DNA from: an uncultured bacterium
Lineage (GTDB): Bacteria; Patescibacteriota; Patescibacteriia; UBA1558; GWA2-36-10
Direction of reading: 5' to 3'
Length of the DNA: 16,710 nucleotides
NCBI GenBank assembly: GCA_937870675.1
Contig: CALMZN010000029.1
Span: 1 to 16,710 of the forward strand
A model generated the notes under the pieces. It made no database searches and was not told where the DNA came from. It saw nothing but the letters and a program-made list of their open reading frames with translations. Below are positions 1 to 5,728 of the stretch, piece after piece (within the stretch, counting starts at the first letter, position 1; each line of letters begins with the position of its first letter). The position numbers and the translations under genes are program-made.

Positions 1-1
1 T

Positions 2-178
2 ATCAGTCAGCTGTTTATCAAGTACCCTAATAGCGACTGGCGTGATGAGTTGGTCTTTCTTGAAAAAGGTCTGATCGCCGTGATCAAGGGTAACTTTGAC
101 ACTGTGAAGCAAGGAGCAGAGGAAATTTTGACCAACTATGTGGCCGAACCCGTTCAGGTCATCCTCTACCGCTACTAG
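2..178 (+). CDS. C-terminal end of an unrecognised protein (partial)
   Basis: An open frame enters from the left edge and stops at TAG 176-178, leaving 58 codons. The visible end reads ISQLFIKYPNSDWRDELVFL and finishes with PVQVILYRY. It is hydrophilic to mixed, with no motif I can assign. It counts as a real gene end because it is open from the window edge, its codons are G+C-richer but orderly, and a good intrinsic terminator follows 22 bases after the stop. It converges on the minus-strand unit that ends near 334-430. The start and most of the protein lie outside the window, so no function is offered. Confidence 0.6.
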   Translation: MSQLFIKYPNSDWRDELVFLEKGLIAVIKGNFDTVKQGAEEILTNYVAEPVQVILYRY

Positions 179-200
179 TAAGCAAGAAGATGAGTCACTA

Positions 201-252
201 GACCCCGGTAACAGACACTATAAAGTGTTGATGGCCGGGGTCGTTTTTATTT
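201..252 (+). terminator. Rho-independent terminator of the left-edge gene
   Basis: GACCCCGG (201-208) pairs perfectly with CCGGGGTC (235-242). The loop contains a further short ACAC/GTGT helix. The hairpin is followed by GTTTTTATTT (243-252). It sits 22 bases after the stop at 178. Stem, loop and T tract fit an intrinsic terminator on the + strand. Confidence 0.85.
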
Positions 253-333
253 GTCATTGCCTCACTTTGTTTATTTTGTAAATATTCTATATATTTTTAA
301 TATAACACGATCAATTTTAATAAGTATAGAGAA

Positions 334-377
334 GGGCCTGCCATGATCAGATAGTGTGGCTATCTGTAGGTAGGCCC
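334..377. other. Two-tier stem-loop at the convergent 3' end
   Basis: GGGCCTGCC (334-342) pairs with GGTAGGCCC (369-377), with one G.U pair if read on the + strand. Inside, AGATAG (349-354) pairs with CTATCT (360-365) around the loop TGTGG. There is no clear T tract on either side, so it is not a textbook terminator. It lies between the + strand terminator and the last minus-strand micro-ORF, where an mRNA 3' end would be expected. The G.U pair slightly favours + strand RNA. It could be a transcript-end stabiliser or a small RNA of its own. Confidence 0.45.
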
Positions 378-432
378 AAGACGCAAGCATCAGAATTGAC
401 GCTTTAAGGAATGAGGTTCAGCTCACGGTTGC

Positions 433-501
433 TTACTTGCGTAGCCACCAGAAGAGATCGATGATGGCTGCAACCACTACGGAAAGTTCTATGCCATGCA
501 T
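433..501 (-). CDS. Predicted 22-residue membrane micropeptide
   Basis: The minus strand has ATG at 501-499 and TAA at 435-433. The peptide begins MHGIELSVVVAAIIDLFWWL and ends RK: one hydrophobic helix of about 16 residues with a basic C-terminus. The translation signal is strong. AAAGGGGGTGAT lies just upstream (about 517-506), and its core matches the SD consensus AAGGAGGTGAT with one mismatch, 8 bases before ATG. It follows a second micro-ORF (588-538) and the receiver-like gene on the same strand. Size and shape resemble type I toxin or small regulatory membrane peptides, but I recognise no family. A longer frame across the same region (595-404) is out of frame with this SD and looks like chance. 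Confidence 0.5.
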   Translation of the reverse strand: MHGIELSVVVAAIIDLFWWLRK

Positions 502-537
502 AATTATCACCCCCTTTCCTTGGTTGAGGTGAATAAT

Positions 538-588
538 TCACCACTCGAATTTGGCTGACATGAGGATGAGGACGCTGATCAGACCCAT
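538..588 (-). CDS. Predicted 16-residue hydrophobic micropeptide
   Basis: The minus strand has ATG at 588-586 and TGA at 540-538, encoding MGLISVLILMSAKFEW. An SD-like AAGGAAGTG (601-593), one mismatch from AAGGAGGTG, precedes the start by 4 to 5 bases. The first ten residues are strongly hydrophobic. It lies 55 bases after the receiver-like gene and 36 bases before the next micro-ORF. It may be a leader peptide, a membrane micropeptide, or a coupling ORF for the next one. So short a frame can be fortuitous. The SD, and a second SD-led micro-ORF right behind it, are the only support. Confidence 0.35.
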   Translation of the reverse strand: MGLISVLILMSAKFEW

Positions 589-643
589 AAGACACTTCCT
601 TGTTTAGATCAGGTATTTGATGCTTCGAGCAATTACTCTGCGA

Positions 644-1057
644 TCAACAGGAGACAGCGAAGAATGTTTCGATGTATTCCACGAAACGTCCGAGGTTAAA
701 GGGTTTGGGCCAGAACTGCACTTGATAGAGCTGTTCTAGCCGACGCACTTTGTCGCTGCGCTGGTGTCCAGTCAGGATGACTGAGCACTTATTGGACATT
801 TCCATGTCGTAGACCAGTCCACAGAGCCAGCCACCATCGACTTCTTCGGTTTCGACAATGATCACATCGGGGAATGGCTTAAGACCAGCCAGCAGGCCGA
901 GCATATCGATTGGGTTGGTGATCACCTTGGGAGTGCCACTGTTCTTGGGTAGGACAACATTGGCGAACACTTCGTGCCCTCGGCCTTGGCATTCCAAGAC
1001 ATGTTGCAGAGCTTTGATGGTGCTGTAGTTTTTGTCAAAAATGAAGATGCGTGACAT
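644..1057 (-). CDS. Receiver-like (pseudo-receiver) domain protein, stand-alone
   Basis: This 137-residue protein has the layout of a response-regulator receiver domain and no output domain. It starts SRIFIFDKN, where the acidic pocket holds a single Asp (D8). The usual phospho-acceptor strand reads PDVIIVETEEVDGG, with Glu69 where Asp is expected. The switch Thr is T96 in SVILTG, and the conserved Lys with its proline is K118 in WPKPF. Glu at the acceptor site suggests a domain that is not phosphorylated and may be locked in one state; that is inference. The start at 1057 is chosen over one 13 codons upstream because a perfect AGGAGG (1070-1065) lies 7 bases before it, and the upstream start falls in a terminator. 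No kinase gene is in view. Two tandem RNA elements lie upstream and two micro-ORFs downstream. Confidence 0.75.
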   Translation of the reverse strand: MSRIFIFDKNYSTIKALQHVLECQGRGHEVFANVVLPKNSGTPKVITNPIDMLGLLAGLKPFPDVIIVETEEVDGGWLCGLVYDMEMSNKCSVILTGHQRSDKVRRLEQLYQVQFWPKPFNLGRFVEYIETFFAVSC

Positions 1058-1086
1058 GTCTTTTCCTCCTGTGGTTGCCAGATAAC

Positions 1087-1111
1087 AAAAAAACACCCGA
1101 ATGAGGTGTTT
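1087..1111 (-). terminator. Intrinsic terminator after RNA element B
   Basis: On the minus strand AAACACC (1111-1105) pairs with GGTGTTT (1097-1091), and the T tract runs through 1093-1087. It lies upstream of the receiver-like gene (start 1057) with only about 30 bases between. A transcript from the promoter at 1426-1398 must read through it to reach the gene. It therefore looks like an attenuator rather than only a gene end. Confidence 0.8.
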
Positions 1112-1161
1112 AGCTAATAACCAAAAAAATTGCCGGTTACGCTACTAGCTCCTGATCATCC

Positions 1162-1193
1162 GCGTCTCGACTCAAGTCAAGCTTGGTCGGACA
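1162..1193 (-). other. 32-base expansion inside RNA element B
   Basis: These bases are absent at the matching point of copy A (between 1335 and 1336). On the minus strand they help form CTTGAC-TTGA-GTCGAG (1181-1166) and, with flanking conserved bases, a hairpin between 1203-1198 and 1192-1187. The addition keeps helix 1 intact and adds helices in its apical loop. Confidence 0.55.
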
Positions 1194-1264
1194 AAGCGTC
1201 CAAATACAGACGATCATTCCTTGCCTCATCGATTGATTGTGTGGTTTTTAAAGGTACTTTCAAC

Positions 1265-1288
1265 AAAAAACACTTCCAAATAGGGAAG
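1265..1288 (-). terminator. Intrinsic terminator after RNA element A
   Basis: On the minus strand CTTCC (1288-1284) pairs with GGAAG (1277-1273), followed by TG and TTTTTT (1270-1265). The 5-bp stem is short but the T tract is good. Its 5' arm shares two bases with the 3' arm of helix 2 of element A (1295-1287). The two helices either stack end to end or compete. Confidence 0.6.
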
Positions 1289-1370
1289 CGTAACCAAAAA
1301 TTGTTGCCGGTTACGCTACTAGCTCCTGATCATCCAAGCGTCCAAATACAGATGATCATTCCTTGCTTCA
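1265..1370 (-). ncRNA. Structured RNA element, copy A, ending in a terminator
   Basis: This is the promoter-proximal copy. Helix 1 is TGATCATC (1358-1351) with GATGATCA (1334-1327), eight perfect pairs around a 16-base loop. Helix 2 is AGCGTAACC (1317-1309) with GGTTACGCT (1295-1287), nine perfect pairs. A terminator (1288-1265) follows at once. The transcript would start near 1391 from the promoter at 1426-1398. The element has no plausible ORF on the minus strand. It may be a stand-alone small RNA, or one half of a tandem 5' leader that controls the receiver-like gene. Confidence 0.6.
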
Positions 1371-1397
1371 AAAGTGTATTAAATTGTTAACAAAATG

Positions 1398-1426
1398 ACT
1401 ATAGCACGTATTATAAATTTTGTCAA
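1398..1426 (-). promoter_or_regulatory. Near-consensus sigma70-type promoter for the RNA elements
   Basis: On the minus strand TTGACA (1426-1421), a 17-base spacer, then TATAGT (1403-1398), preceded by TGC as an extended -10. This is the best promoter match in the window. The start would lie near 1391, about 20 bases before RNA element A. It begins 27 bases after the stop of the ZIP gene on the same strand, so the RNA elements need not depend on read-through. Confidence 0.8.
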
Positions 1427-1453
1427 ATCAACCTGACGAGTTGGGAGATTAAT

Positions 1454-2221
1454 TTAAACTTCAAAATTAAAAAAAGTATTGATTATAAGCATTAAAATTA
1501 GACCTAAAGTAAACCACAACACTTGGTTAAATTGGTTAATTCTTTTTTGTTCTTGTAGGTGAGGCATGATGTCAGATAAAGCAATATATAGGAAACTGCC
1601 GGCCGCTAATGATACGAGGATAATTTCGTTTTCAGCGGCTTGGGAGTAATAATAAGTAAGTACTGCGCCTAAGATAGCCACTAGACCGGAAATAAAATTC
1701 CAAAATAGAGCTTTGGCTTTTGTAAAACCCGAGTGTAATAATAAGCTAAAATCACCAACTTCTTGGGGTATTTCATGCAAAGCTATGGCTAGGGTTGCTA
1801 GCCAGCCAGTAGAAGCGCTGACCGCAAAACTAGCGGCAATTACTATGCCATCTACAAAATTATGAAGCCCATCGCCAATTAAAATATTGACACCAGCTGG
1901 GTTGGTGTGCGTATGTCCTTCTTCTTCGCATTTATGGCGATGACAATGATGCCAATGTAGGTATTGCTCGGTTAAAAATAAAAATACGATAGCCCCCAAT
2001 ATCCATAAGGAAATTAGTCGTGGCTCATAGCCACTGCTAAGTTGCATTTCCATTATTTCTGGCAACATGTGCAAAAAGACATTGCTCAAAAGTACACCAG
2101 CAGCCAGTGCAATAGCCGCGTCCATTATTCTGTGGCTATACTTATTTTTTGTAAAAATACTTAGGCCAGAAAACGAAAGTAAGCTAATAGCCAAAGAGGC
2201 GATGATAATATTCAACAACAT
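1454..2221 (-). CDS. ZIP-family divalent metal transporter
   Basis: This 255-residue inner-membrane protein has about eight hydrophobic segments, the normal size for bacterial ZupT-like ZIP transporters, which bring Zn2+ and related metals into the cell. The signature helices are present: HNFVDG (residues 120-125) in helix 4 and HEIPQE (149-154) in helix 5 supply the His, Asn, Asp and Glu ligands of the transport site. A histidine-rich cytoplasmic loop (about 88-105, HWHHCHRHK and GHTHTN) is typical and likely binds metal. The start at 2221 gives a clean first helix; no SD is seen. It is divergent from the 541-residue gene across an 81-base gap that holds promoters for both. Family certain, metal specificity not. 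Confidence 0.92.
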   Translation of the reverse strand: MLLNIIIASLAISLLSFSGLSIFTKNKYSHRIMDAAIALAAGVLLSNVFLHMLPEIMEMQLSSGYEPRLISLWILGAIVFLFLTEQYLHWHHCHRHKCEEEGHTHTNPAGVNILIGDGLHNFVDGIVIAASFAVSASTGWLATLAIALHEIPQEVGDFSLLLHSGFTKAKALFWNFISGLVAILGAVLTYYYSQAAENEIILVSLAAGSFLYIALSDIMPHLQEQKRINQFNQVLWFTLGLILMLIINTFFNFEV

Positions 2222-2241
2222 AGAAATATATTTATGAAAAT

Positions 2242-2271
2242 ATTATAAACTATTATTGAACAAAAAGCCAA
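2242..2271 (-). promoter_or_regulatory. Probable promoter of the ZIP transporter gene
   Basis: On the minus strand TTGGCT (2271-2266), an 18-base spacer, and TATAAT (2247-2242), about 20 bases before the start codon. The -10 is perfect and the -35 fair. It overlaps the divergent promoter on the + strand. I see no convincing metal-repressor operator. Confidence 0.5.
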
Positions 2272-2284
2272 TTTATGGTATTTT
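2256..2284 (+). promoter_or_regulatory. Probable promoter of the 541-residue gene
   Basis: TTGAAC (2256-2261), a 17-base spacer and TATTTT (2279-2284) with TGG as extended -10. Transcription would start near 2291, leaving only about 12 bases before ATG 2303 and no SD. The -10 block TGGTATTTTT recurs before the delta' gene. Confidence 0.55.
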
Positions 2285-2302
2285 TATAGCAGAATTTATT
2301 AT

Positions 2303-3928
2303 ATGAAAATATCATCAGAAATAGTGCTTCTTTTTAAAAGAGTTGAGCGTATTTATCGTCAGCGCGAGGCCTTTGCCCAAGATGAGAACAAGAACGTCAT
2401 TTCGGTCGAAGAGATGGCTAGCCACTTGTCTTCGCTTTATGAAAAACTGAGAAACAGCGTTGATTTCAAAGAAGTTCATTTGTTGAGGCGTTATGCTATT
2501 GAGCGCAATCTAAAGCGCCGTTTTATTTTGGAAATTTTGAAACCGCAGATTGCCAGAAATTTGATTGAAGATTTGATCAGAGGTCAATACATACCCAACA
2601 ATGGTATACCTGAATCAAAGGTTCAGGAAGTAGAGCAAGTCATTGCCAAGTACAATGATTTGTTTGCCCAGCTTAACGAGCATTATGAAAACGACAAATT
2701 GGAGCAAAAGAATTTGCAGGATTATTTTGATTGGCTGATTGGTATTGAGGCCTGTGAAATAGATATTATCCTGACGCCAGAAGATATTGCTGACGCGGTG
2801 ATTGAAGCCATGTATGAAGTGACCAAACCGCGAGTCAAGCTAAAAGGTGATGATTTGAGTATCAGAGAAAAAAATATTCAACTTTATATCACCATCCACA
2901 AATCATTAGTCAAATCGGATGTGATAATAATTTCTTATCATTTATTGAATTTATATTATTCAGAGTGGTTGCACGCTGATCAGAAATTAATTACGGAAAT
3001 AGCCACTAATATTGGTCCTATATATCGCACTATTCAGCGTCATTTGCGCCATCCTTATCAACGCAAGATATCACAAGCTATCAAAGAGCCAGTAGTGACC
3101 TTTCAGGTTTTGTATGAGTTAATATTGCGTCACGAGGCCAAGATAGAGGATTTGTTGGTCCAGCCAGAGGAGTTGGAAGTGGAGGCCAGGAAGCTCATTA
3201 TTGAGCGCTATAAGTCCATTCGCAGTAAGCTCAGCAAGAGTTCTATGCGAGCCATTATTTATATTTTTATTACCAAAGTGCTGTTGGCTTTTGCTTTAGA
3301 GCTTCCTTATGAAAGATACATTTTGGGGCATATTAATTTTTTGAATTTGGGAATCAATGTGGTGTTTCCGCCATTGTTGATGTTTCTAGTCACCTTATCT
3401 TTTTCTGTGCCTAGCACCAACAATACGGATAAAATTTTGGCCAACTTGAAGGACTTGGTTTACGGCAAATCAGAGCAGTCAATTTTGTGTCAGCTCAAGT
3501 CAAAATATAAACAATCTTTGAGCTACCAGATATTTTATAATTTTATGTACACCTTGTTGTACTTGGCTGTCTTTGGTGGCATTATTTATGTCCTGCATAA
3601 GTTAAATTTTAATATAATCAGTGGCGCTATATTTTTATTCTTCTTGACAGCCGTTAGCTTTTTCGCTGTTCGTATTCGCAATACCGCCAAAGAGCTCAAA
3701 GTGATTGATAACAAAGAAGACGCCTTATCGTTTTTGATGAATTTTTTCTCTTTGCCCATTGTGGCTGTTGGTCGCTGGCTATCTACCAAATTCCGCAAGA
3801 TAAATATTTTTGCTTTTGTGATGGACTTTATTATTGAGGCGCCATTTAAGATGATAGTTTTGGCTTTTGAGGATTGGCTGGGTTTCATGAAAGAAAAAAA
3901 AGAAGAAGTTTATCATGACGACAAATAA
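2303..3928 (+). CDS. Unknown 541-residue protein with C-terminal membrane helices
   Basis: I recognise no family. Residues 1-310 are soluble, helical and highly charged, with many Lys/Glu/Arg and heptad-like stretches (around 10-90 and 270-315). Four hydrophobic segments follow: about 316-333, 346-368, 409-432 and 437-457. The region 500-525 is amphipathic or weakly hydrophobic, and a charged tail ends KEKKEEVYHDDK. There is no signal peptide, so the N-terminal domain is probably cytoplasmic and anchored to the inner membrane by the C-terminal half. The start has no SD but lies just after a good extended -10 promoter. It stands alone: the ZIP gene diverges upstream, and the next gene has its own promoter. 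The even coding character over the whole length argues for a real gene. Confidence 0.85.
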   Translation: MKISSEIVLLFKRVERIYRQREAFAQDENKNVISVEEMASHLSSLYEKLRNSVDFKEVHLLRRYAIERNLKRRFILEILKPQIARNLIEDLIRGQYIPNNGIPESKVQEVEQVIAKYNDLFAQLNEHYENDKLEQKNLQDYFDWLIGIEACEIDIILTPEDIADAVIEAMYEVTKPRVKLKGDDLSIREKNIQLYITIHKSLVKSDVIIISYHLLNLYYSEWLHADQKLITEIATNIGPIYRTIQRHLRHPYQRKISQAIKEPVVTFQVLYELILRHEAKIEDLLVQPEELEVEARKLIIERYKSIRSKLSKSSMRAIIYIFITKVLLAFALELPYERYILGHINFLNLGINVVFPPLLMFLVTLSFSVPSTNNTDKILANLKDLVYGKSEQSILCQLKSKYKQSLSYQIFYNFMYTLLYLAVFGGIIYVLHKLNFNIISGAIFLFFLTAVSFFAVRIRNTAKELKVIDNKEDALSFLMNFFSLPIVAVGRWLSTKFRKINIFAFVMDFIIEAPFKMIVLAFEDWLGFMKEKKEEVYHDDK

Positions 3929-4017
3929 GCAAAGAATCACTTAATGTCGGCGTGGCTAGGGGAGTGGCTGGGTATTATATTAAGCAGTATTTGAATTAGA
4001 TATCAAGTTTGTTTTCG

Positions 4018-4026
4018 TGGTATAAT
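4018..4026 (+). promoter_or_regulatory. Extended -10 promoter of the PfkB-kinase gene
   Basis: TGGTATAAT: a perfect TATAAT (4021-4026) with the extended -10 TGn, and no clear -35. The start would be near 4033, about 20 bases before ATG 4054. This argues against the longer reading from ATG 4009, which would begin upstream of the promoter. Confidence 0.6.
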
Positions 4027-4053
4027 ATATTCATAAACAAAATAAAAATAAAT

Positions 4054-5031
4054 ATGTTAGGCAATCACATCACAGCCATTGGTAGCGCGGTGTATGATAT
4101 TATGTTTTACGCCGACAATGTTTTATTTATTGATAATAGGCAAGATTTGTTGAGGCAAAAATTAGCCGCCTTTGAATACGGCGCTAAGATTTATAGCGAC
4201 AAAGTATATCTAGTCAATGGTGGCAGTGGAGCCAATGTGGCTGCGTCATTTGCCAACCTTGGCTTGAAGACGCAAATTGTCTGTCGTCTGGGTTTGGATT
4301 TTTTGGGCAAGGATATTTTGGCTAACATTAGGGCAAAAAAAGTCAGCACCAAATTGATCCAATTTGATCATAAACACAAAACCGGTCTGTCTTTTGTGGC
4401 TAATGTCGGTCAAGACAACGAACATGTTATTTTTGCTTATCGAGGAGCCAATGATTATCTTGATTTGAATCAGGATAAAGTAAATAAAATTAACACATCT
4501 TGGATTTATTTGACTTCTTTACCAAAAAATTATATTAAACAGCTAGATACTTTATTTCATCATGTTGCTAGAAAGAAAATCAAACTAGCTTGGAACCCCG
4601 GAGCTTATCAGTTGCAATTGCCGGCTAACAAGCTGAAAGATTATTTATCAAAGACCCATGTTTTGGTTGTCAATCGTGATGAGGCCTTGGAAATATTGGC
4701 CAAACACCAAGTAAAAAATAATATTCGTGATTTGATTAAGAATTTACATAAATTTGGTCAGAAAATTACGGTAATTACCGATGGCCAAAAGGGCTCTTAT
4801 GCTTTTGATGGTCAGGAATTACATTTTCGTCCAGTCAAAAAAGTAAAAGCCCTAAACACTACTGGAGCTGGAGATTCTTTTGGCGCGGGTTTTGTGACTG
4901 GCTTAATAAAATATAGAGATATAAAAAAGGGCTTGGCTTTGGGTACATATAATAGCGCGGCTGTAGTATCAAAAATAGGCGCGCAGACCGGCTTGTTGTG
5001 TGCCAATGATTTGAAGAAGTATAAATTATGA
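4054..5031 (+). CDS. PfkB/ribokinase-family sugar or nucleoside kinase
   Basis: This 325-residue cytosolic kinase of the ribokinase fold transfers phosphate from ATP to a sugar or nucleoside hydroxyl. Both family signatures are visible: the N-terminal GGSGANVAASFANLG with substrate-binding Gly and Asn, and the C-terminal NTTGAGDSFGAGF with the anion hole GAG and catalytic base D274. The N-terminal GSAVYDIMFYADN matches the beta-strand/lid entry of the family. Substrate cannot be read from the motifs; adenosine/ribose-type and fructose-type kinases are all possible. The start at 4054 is preferred because a promoter lies between it and the upstream ATG. It precedes pduL and ackA on the same strand but is separated from them by a repeat element, so shared transcription is only plausible. 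Confidence 0.88.
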   Translation: MLGNHITAIGSAVYDIMFYADNVLFIDNRQDLLRQKLAAFEYGAKIYSDKVYLVNGGSGANVAASFANLGLKTQIVCRLGLDFLGKDILANIRAKKVSTKLIQFDHKHKTGLSFVANVGQDNEHVIFAYRGANDYLDLNQDKVNKINTSWIYLTSLPKNYIKQLDTLFHHVARKKIKLAWNPGAYQLQLPANKLKDYLSKTHVLVVNRDEALEILAKHQVKNNIRDLIKNLHKFGQKITVITDGQKGSYAFDGQELHFRPVKKVKALNTTGAGDSFGAGFVTGLIKYRDIKKGLALGTYNSAAVVSKIGAQTGLLCANDLKKYKL

Positions 5032-5035
5032 TTTT

Positions 5036-5151
5036 TGTCACTCTGGAGCGTAGTCGAGCTTAGCTCGACGAAGCGATAGAGTCTACAAGTATAAATTAAA
5101 ACTGTGGATTCTATCGGCCATTCGCTTACGCTCACGGCCTCCAGAATGACA
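5036..5151. repeat. REPIN-like palindromic element, copy 1
   Basis: Outer arms TGTCACTCTGGA (5036-5047) and TCCAGAATGACA (5140-5151) are inverted repeats with one mismatch. Inner arms CGATAGAGTCTA and TGGATTCTATCG are inverted with two. Each half has its own hairpin: GTCGAGC-TTA-GCTCGAC (5053-5069) on the left and a GGCC-bounded hairpin on the right. The plan is two REP-like units facing each other. It fills the gap between the PfkB-kinase stop (5031) and pduL start (5165). An inverted second copy lies at 9424-9533. No transposase for it is in the window. Confidence 0.85.
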
Positions 5152-5164
5152 GATAAAAATATTT

Positions 5165-5728
5165 ATGAAAACAGTAATAGTCGAAGTATCAGCGCGACAT
5201 ATTCACTTGAGTCAAAAAGATTTGGAAAAATTATTTGGCAAGAATTTTAAGTTAGCCAAATTCAAGGACTTGTCCCAGCCCAATGAGTTTGCGGCCAAAG
5301 AAACCTTGGTGGTCAAAGGGACGCGTGATTATTTTCCCAAAGTAAGGATTGTGGGCCCAGTGCGACGCAAAACTCAAGTAGAGTTGTCAATGACTGATTG
5401 CTATTTTTTGGGCATCAAGCCAGTTGTCCAAGTTTCTGGACAAGTACGCAAATCTAGCCAAGTCACTTTGCAGGGTTCGCACGGCCGGGTGATAGCTTCG
5501 GCCATTGTGGCTATGCGTCATTTGCATATTTCCAAAGAGCAGGCCAAAGCTTGGAAATACAAAAATAATAAAAAAATAGCCATTATGATCAGGGGAGAAC
5601 GATCAGCTATTTTAGATAATGTGATAGTCAGAGTCGGAAATTTCAAAACTCATATTCATCTTGATACCGATGAGGCCAATGCGGTGGGTTTGGTTAATAA
5701 GCAAAAAGTATATATTTATGAAAAATGA
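5165..5728 (+). CDS. pduL: PduL-type phosphate acyltransferase (phosphotransacetylase)
   Basis: At 187 residues this is the short PduL form, without the encapsulation peptide that microcompartment versions carry at the N-terminus. It exchanges CoA and phosphate on acetyl (or propionyl) groups. The metal-binding and active-site histidines are visible in three places: ARHIHLS (H12, H14), MRHLHIS (H119, H121) and THIHLDTDEANA (H163, H165). The tandem-barrel halves fit the family. It overlaps the acetate kinase gene by 11 bases, so the two are translated together and should act in series: acetyl-CoA to acetyl phosphate, then to acetate and ATP. No SD is seen; the start lies 14 bases after the repeat element. 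Acetyl-CoA is the inferred substrate because of the partner. Confidence 0.93.
   Translation: MKTVIVEVSARHIHLSQKDLEKLFGKNFKLAKFKDLSQPNEFAAKETLVVKGTRDYFPKVRIVGPVRRKTQVELSMTDCYFLGIKPVVQVSGQVRKSSQVTLQGSHGRVIASAIVAMRHLHISKEQAKAWKYKNNKKIAIMIRGERSAILDNVIVRVGNFKTHIHLDTDEANAVGLVNKQKVYIYEK

Larger units (their letters stand above)
1087..1228 (-). ncRNA. Structured RNA element, copy B, ending in a terminator
   Basis: This is the second of two tandem copies. It shares about 67 bases with copy A: plus-strand blocks 1130-1161 and 1194-1228 match 1304-1335 and 1336-1370 with two substitutions. Helix 1 is TGATCGTC (1216-1209) with GATGATCA (1160-1153). The one change from copy A makes a G.U pair on the minus strand but an A.C clash on the plus strand, which fixes the RNA strand. 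A 32-base insertion (1162-1193) adds two small hairpins (1203-1187 and 1181-1166), turning the loop of helix 1 into a branched junction. Helix 2 is GTAACC (1140-1135) with GGTTAT (1122-1117), extended by AGCTA (1150-1146) with TAGCT (1116-1112). The terminator 1111-1087 follows. I do not recognise a known riboswitch class. Confidence 0.6.

Noticed and set aside
404..595. 63-codon minus-strand frame
   Set aside because: Its composition is unlike a folded protein (many His, Arg, Pro, Ser). Both good SDs in this stretch serve other frames with short hydrophobic ORFs.
179..660. tRNA or other standard RNA gene in the left intergenic region
   Set aside because: No cloverleaf, T-loop (GTTCRA) or CCA-side acceptor pairing could be found; only simple stem-loops are present.
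1087..1370. CRISPR array
   Set aside because: There are only two copies, long and unequal, with a long non-spacer interval, internal helices and terminators, and no cas genes nearby.
1130..1390. 86-codon + strand frame over the tandem elements with a repeated VTLLAPDHP block
   Set aside because: The repeated peptide only mirrors the duplicated nucleotides. The 32-base insertion shifts the frame, no SD exists, and the structural evidence supports minus-strand RNA.
3944..3994. 16-codon frame MSAWLGEWLGIILSSI before the kinase promoter
   Set aside because: It has no SD and no promoter of its own. So short a frame is likely by chance; unlike the two at 433-588, nothing else supports it.
5036..5151. 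Terminator for the PfkB-kinase gene
   Set aside because: The element has hairpins but no stem followed by a clear T tract; ends such as AGATAAAAAT run in the wrong sense for + strand RNA. It may still affect transcript ends.
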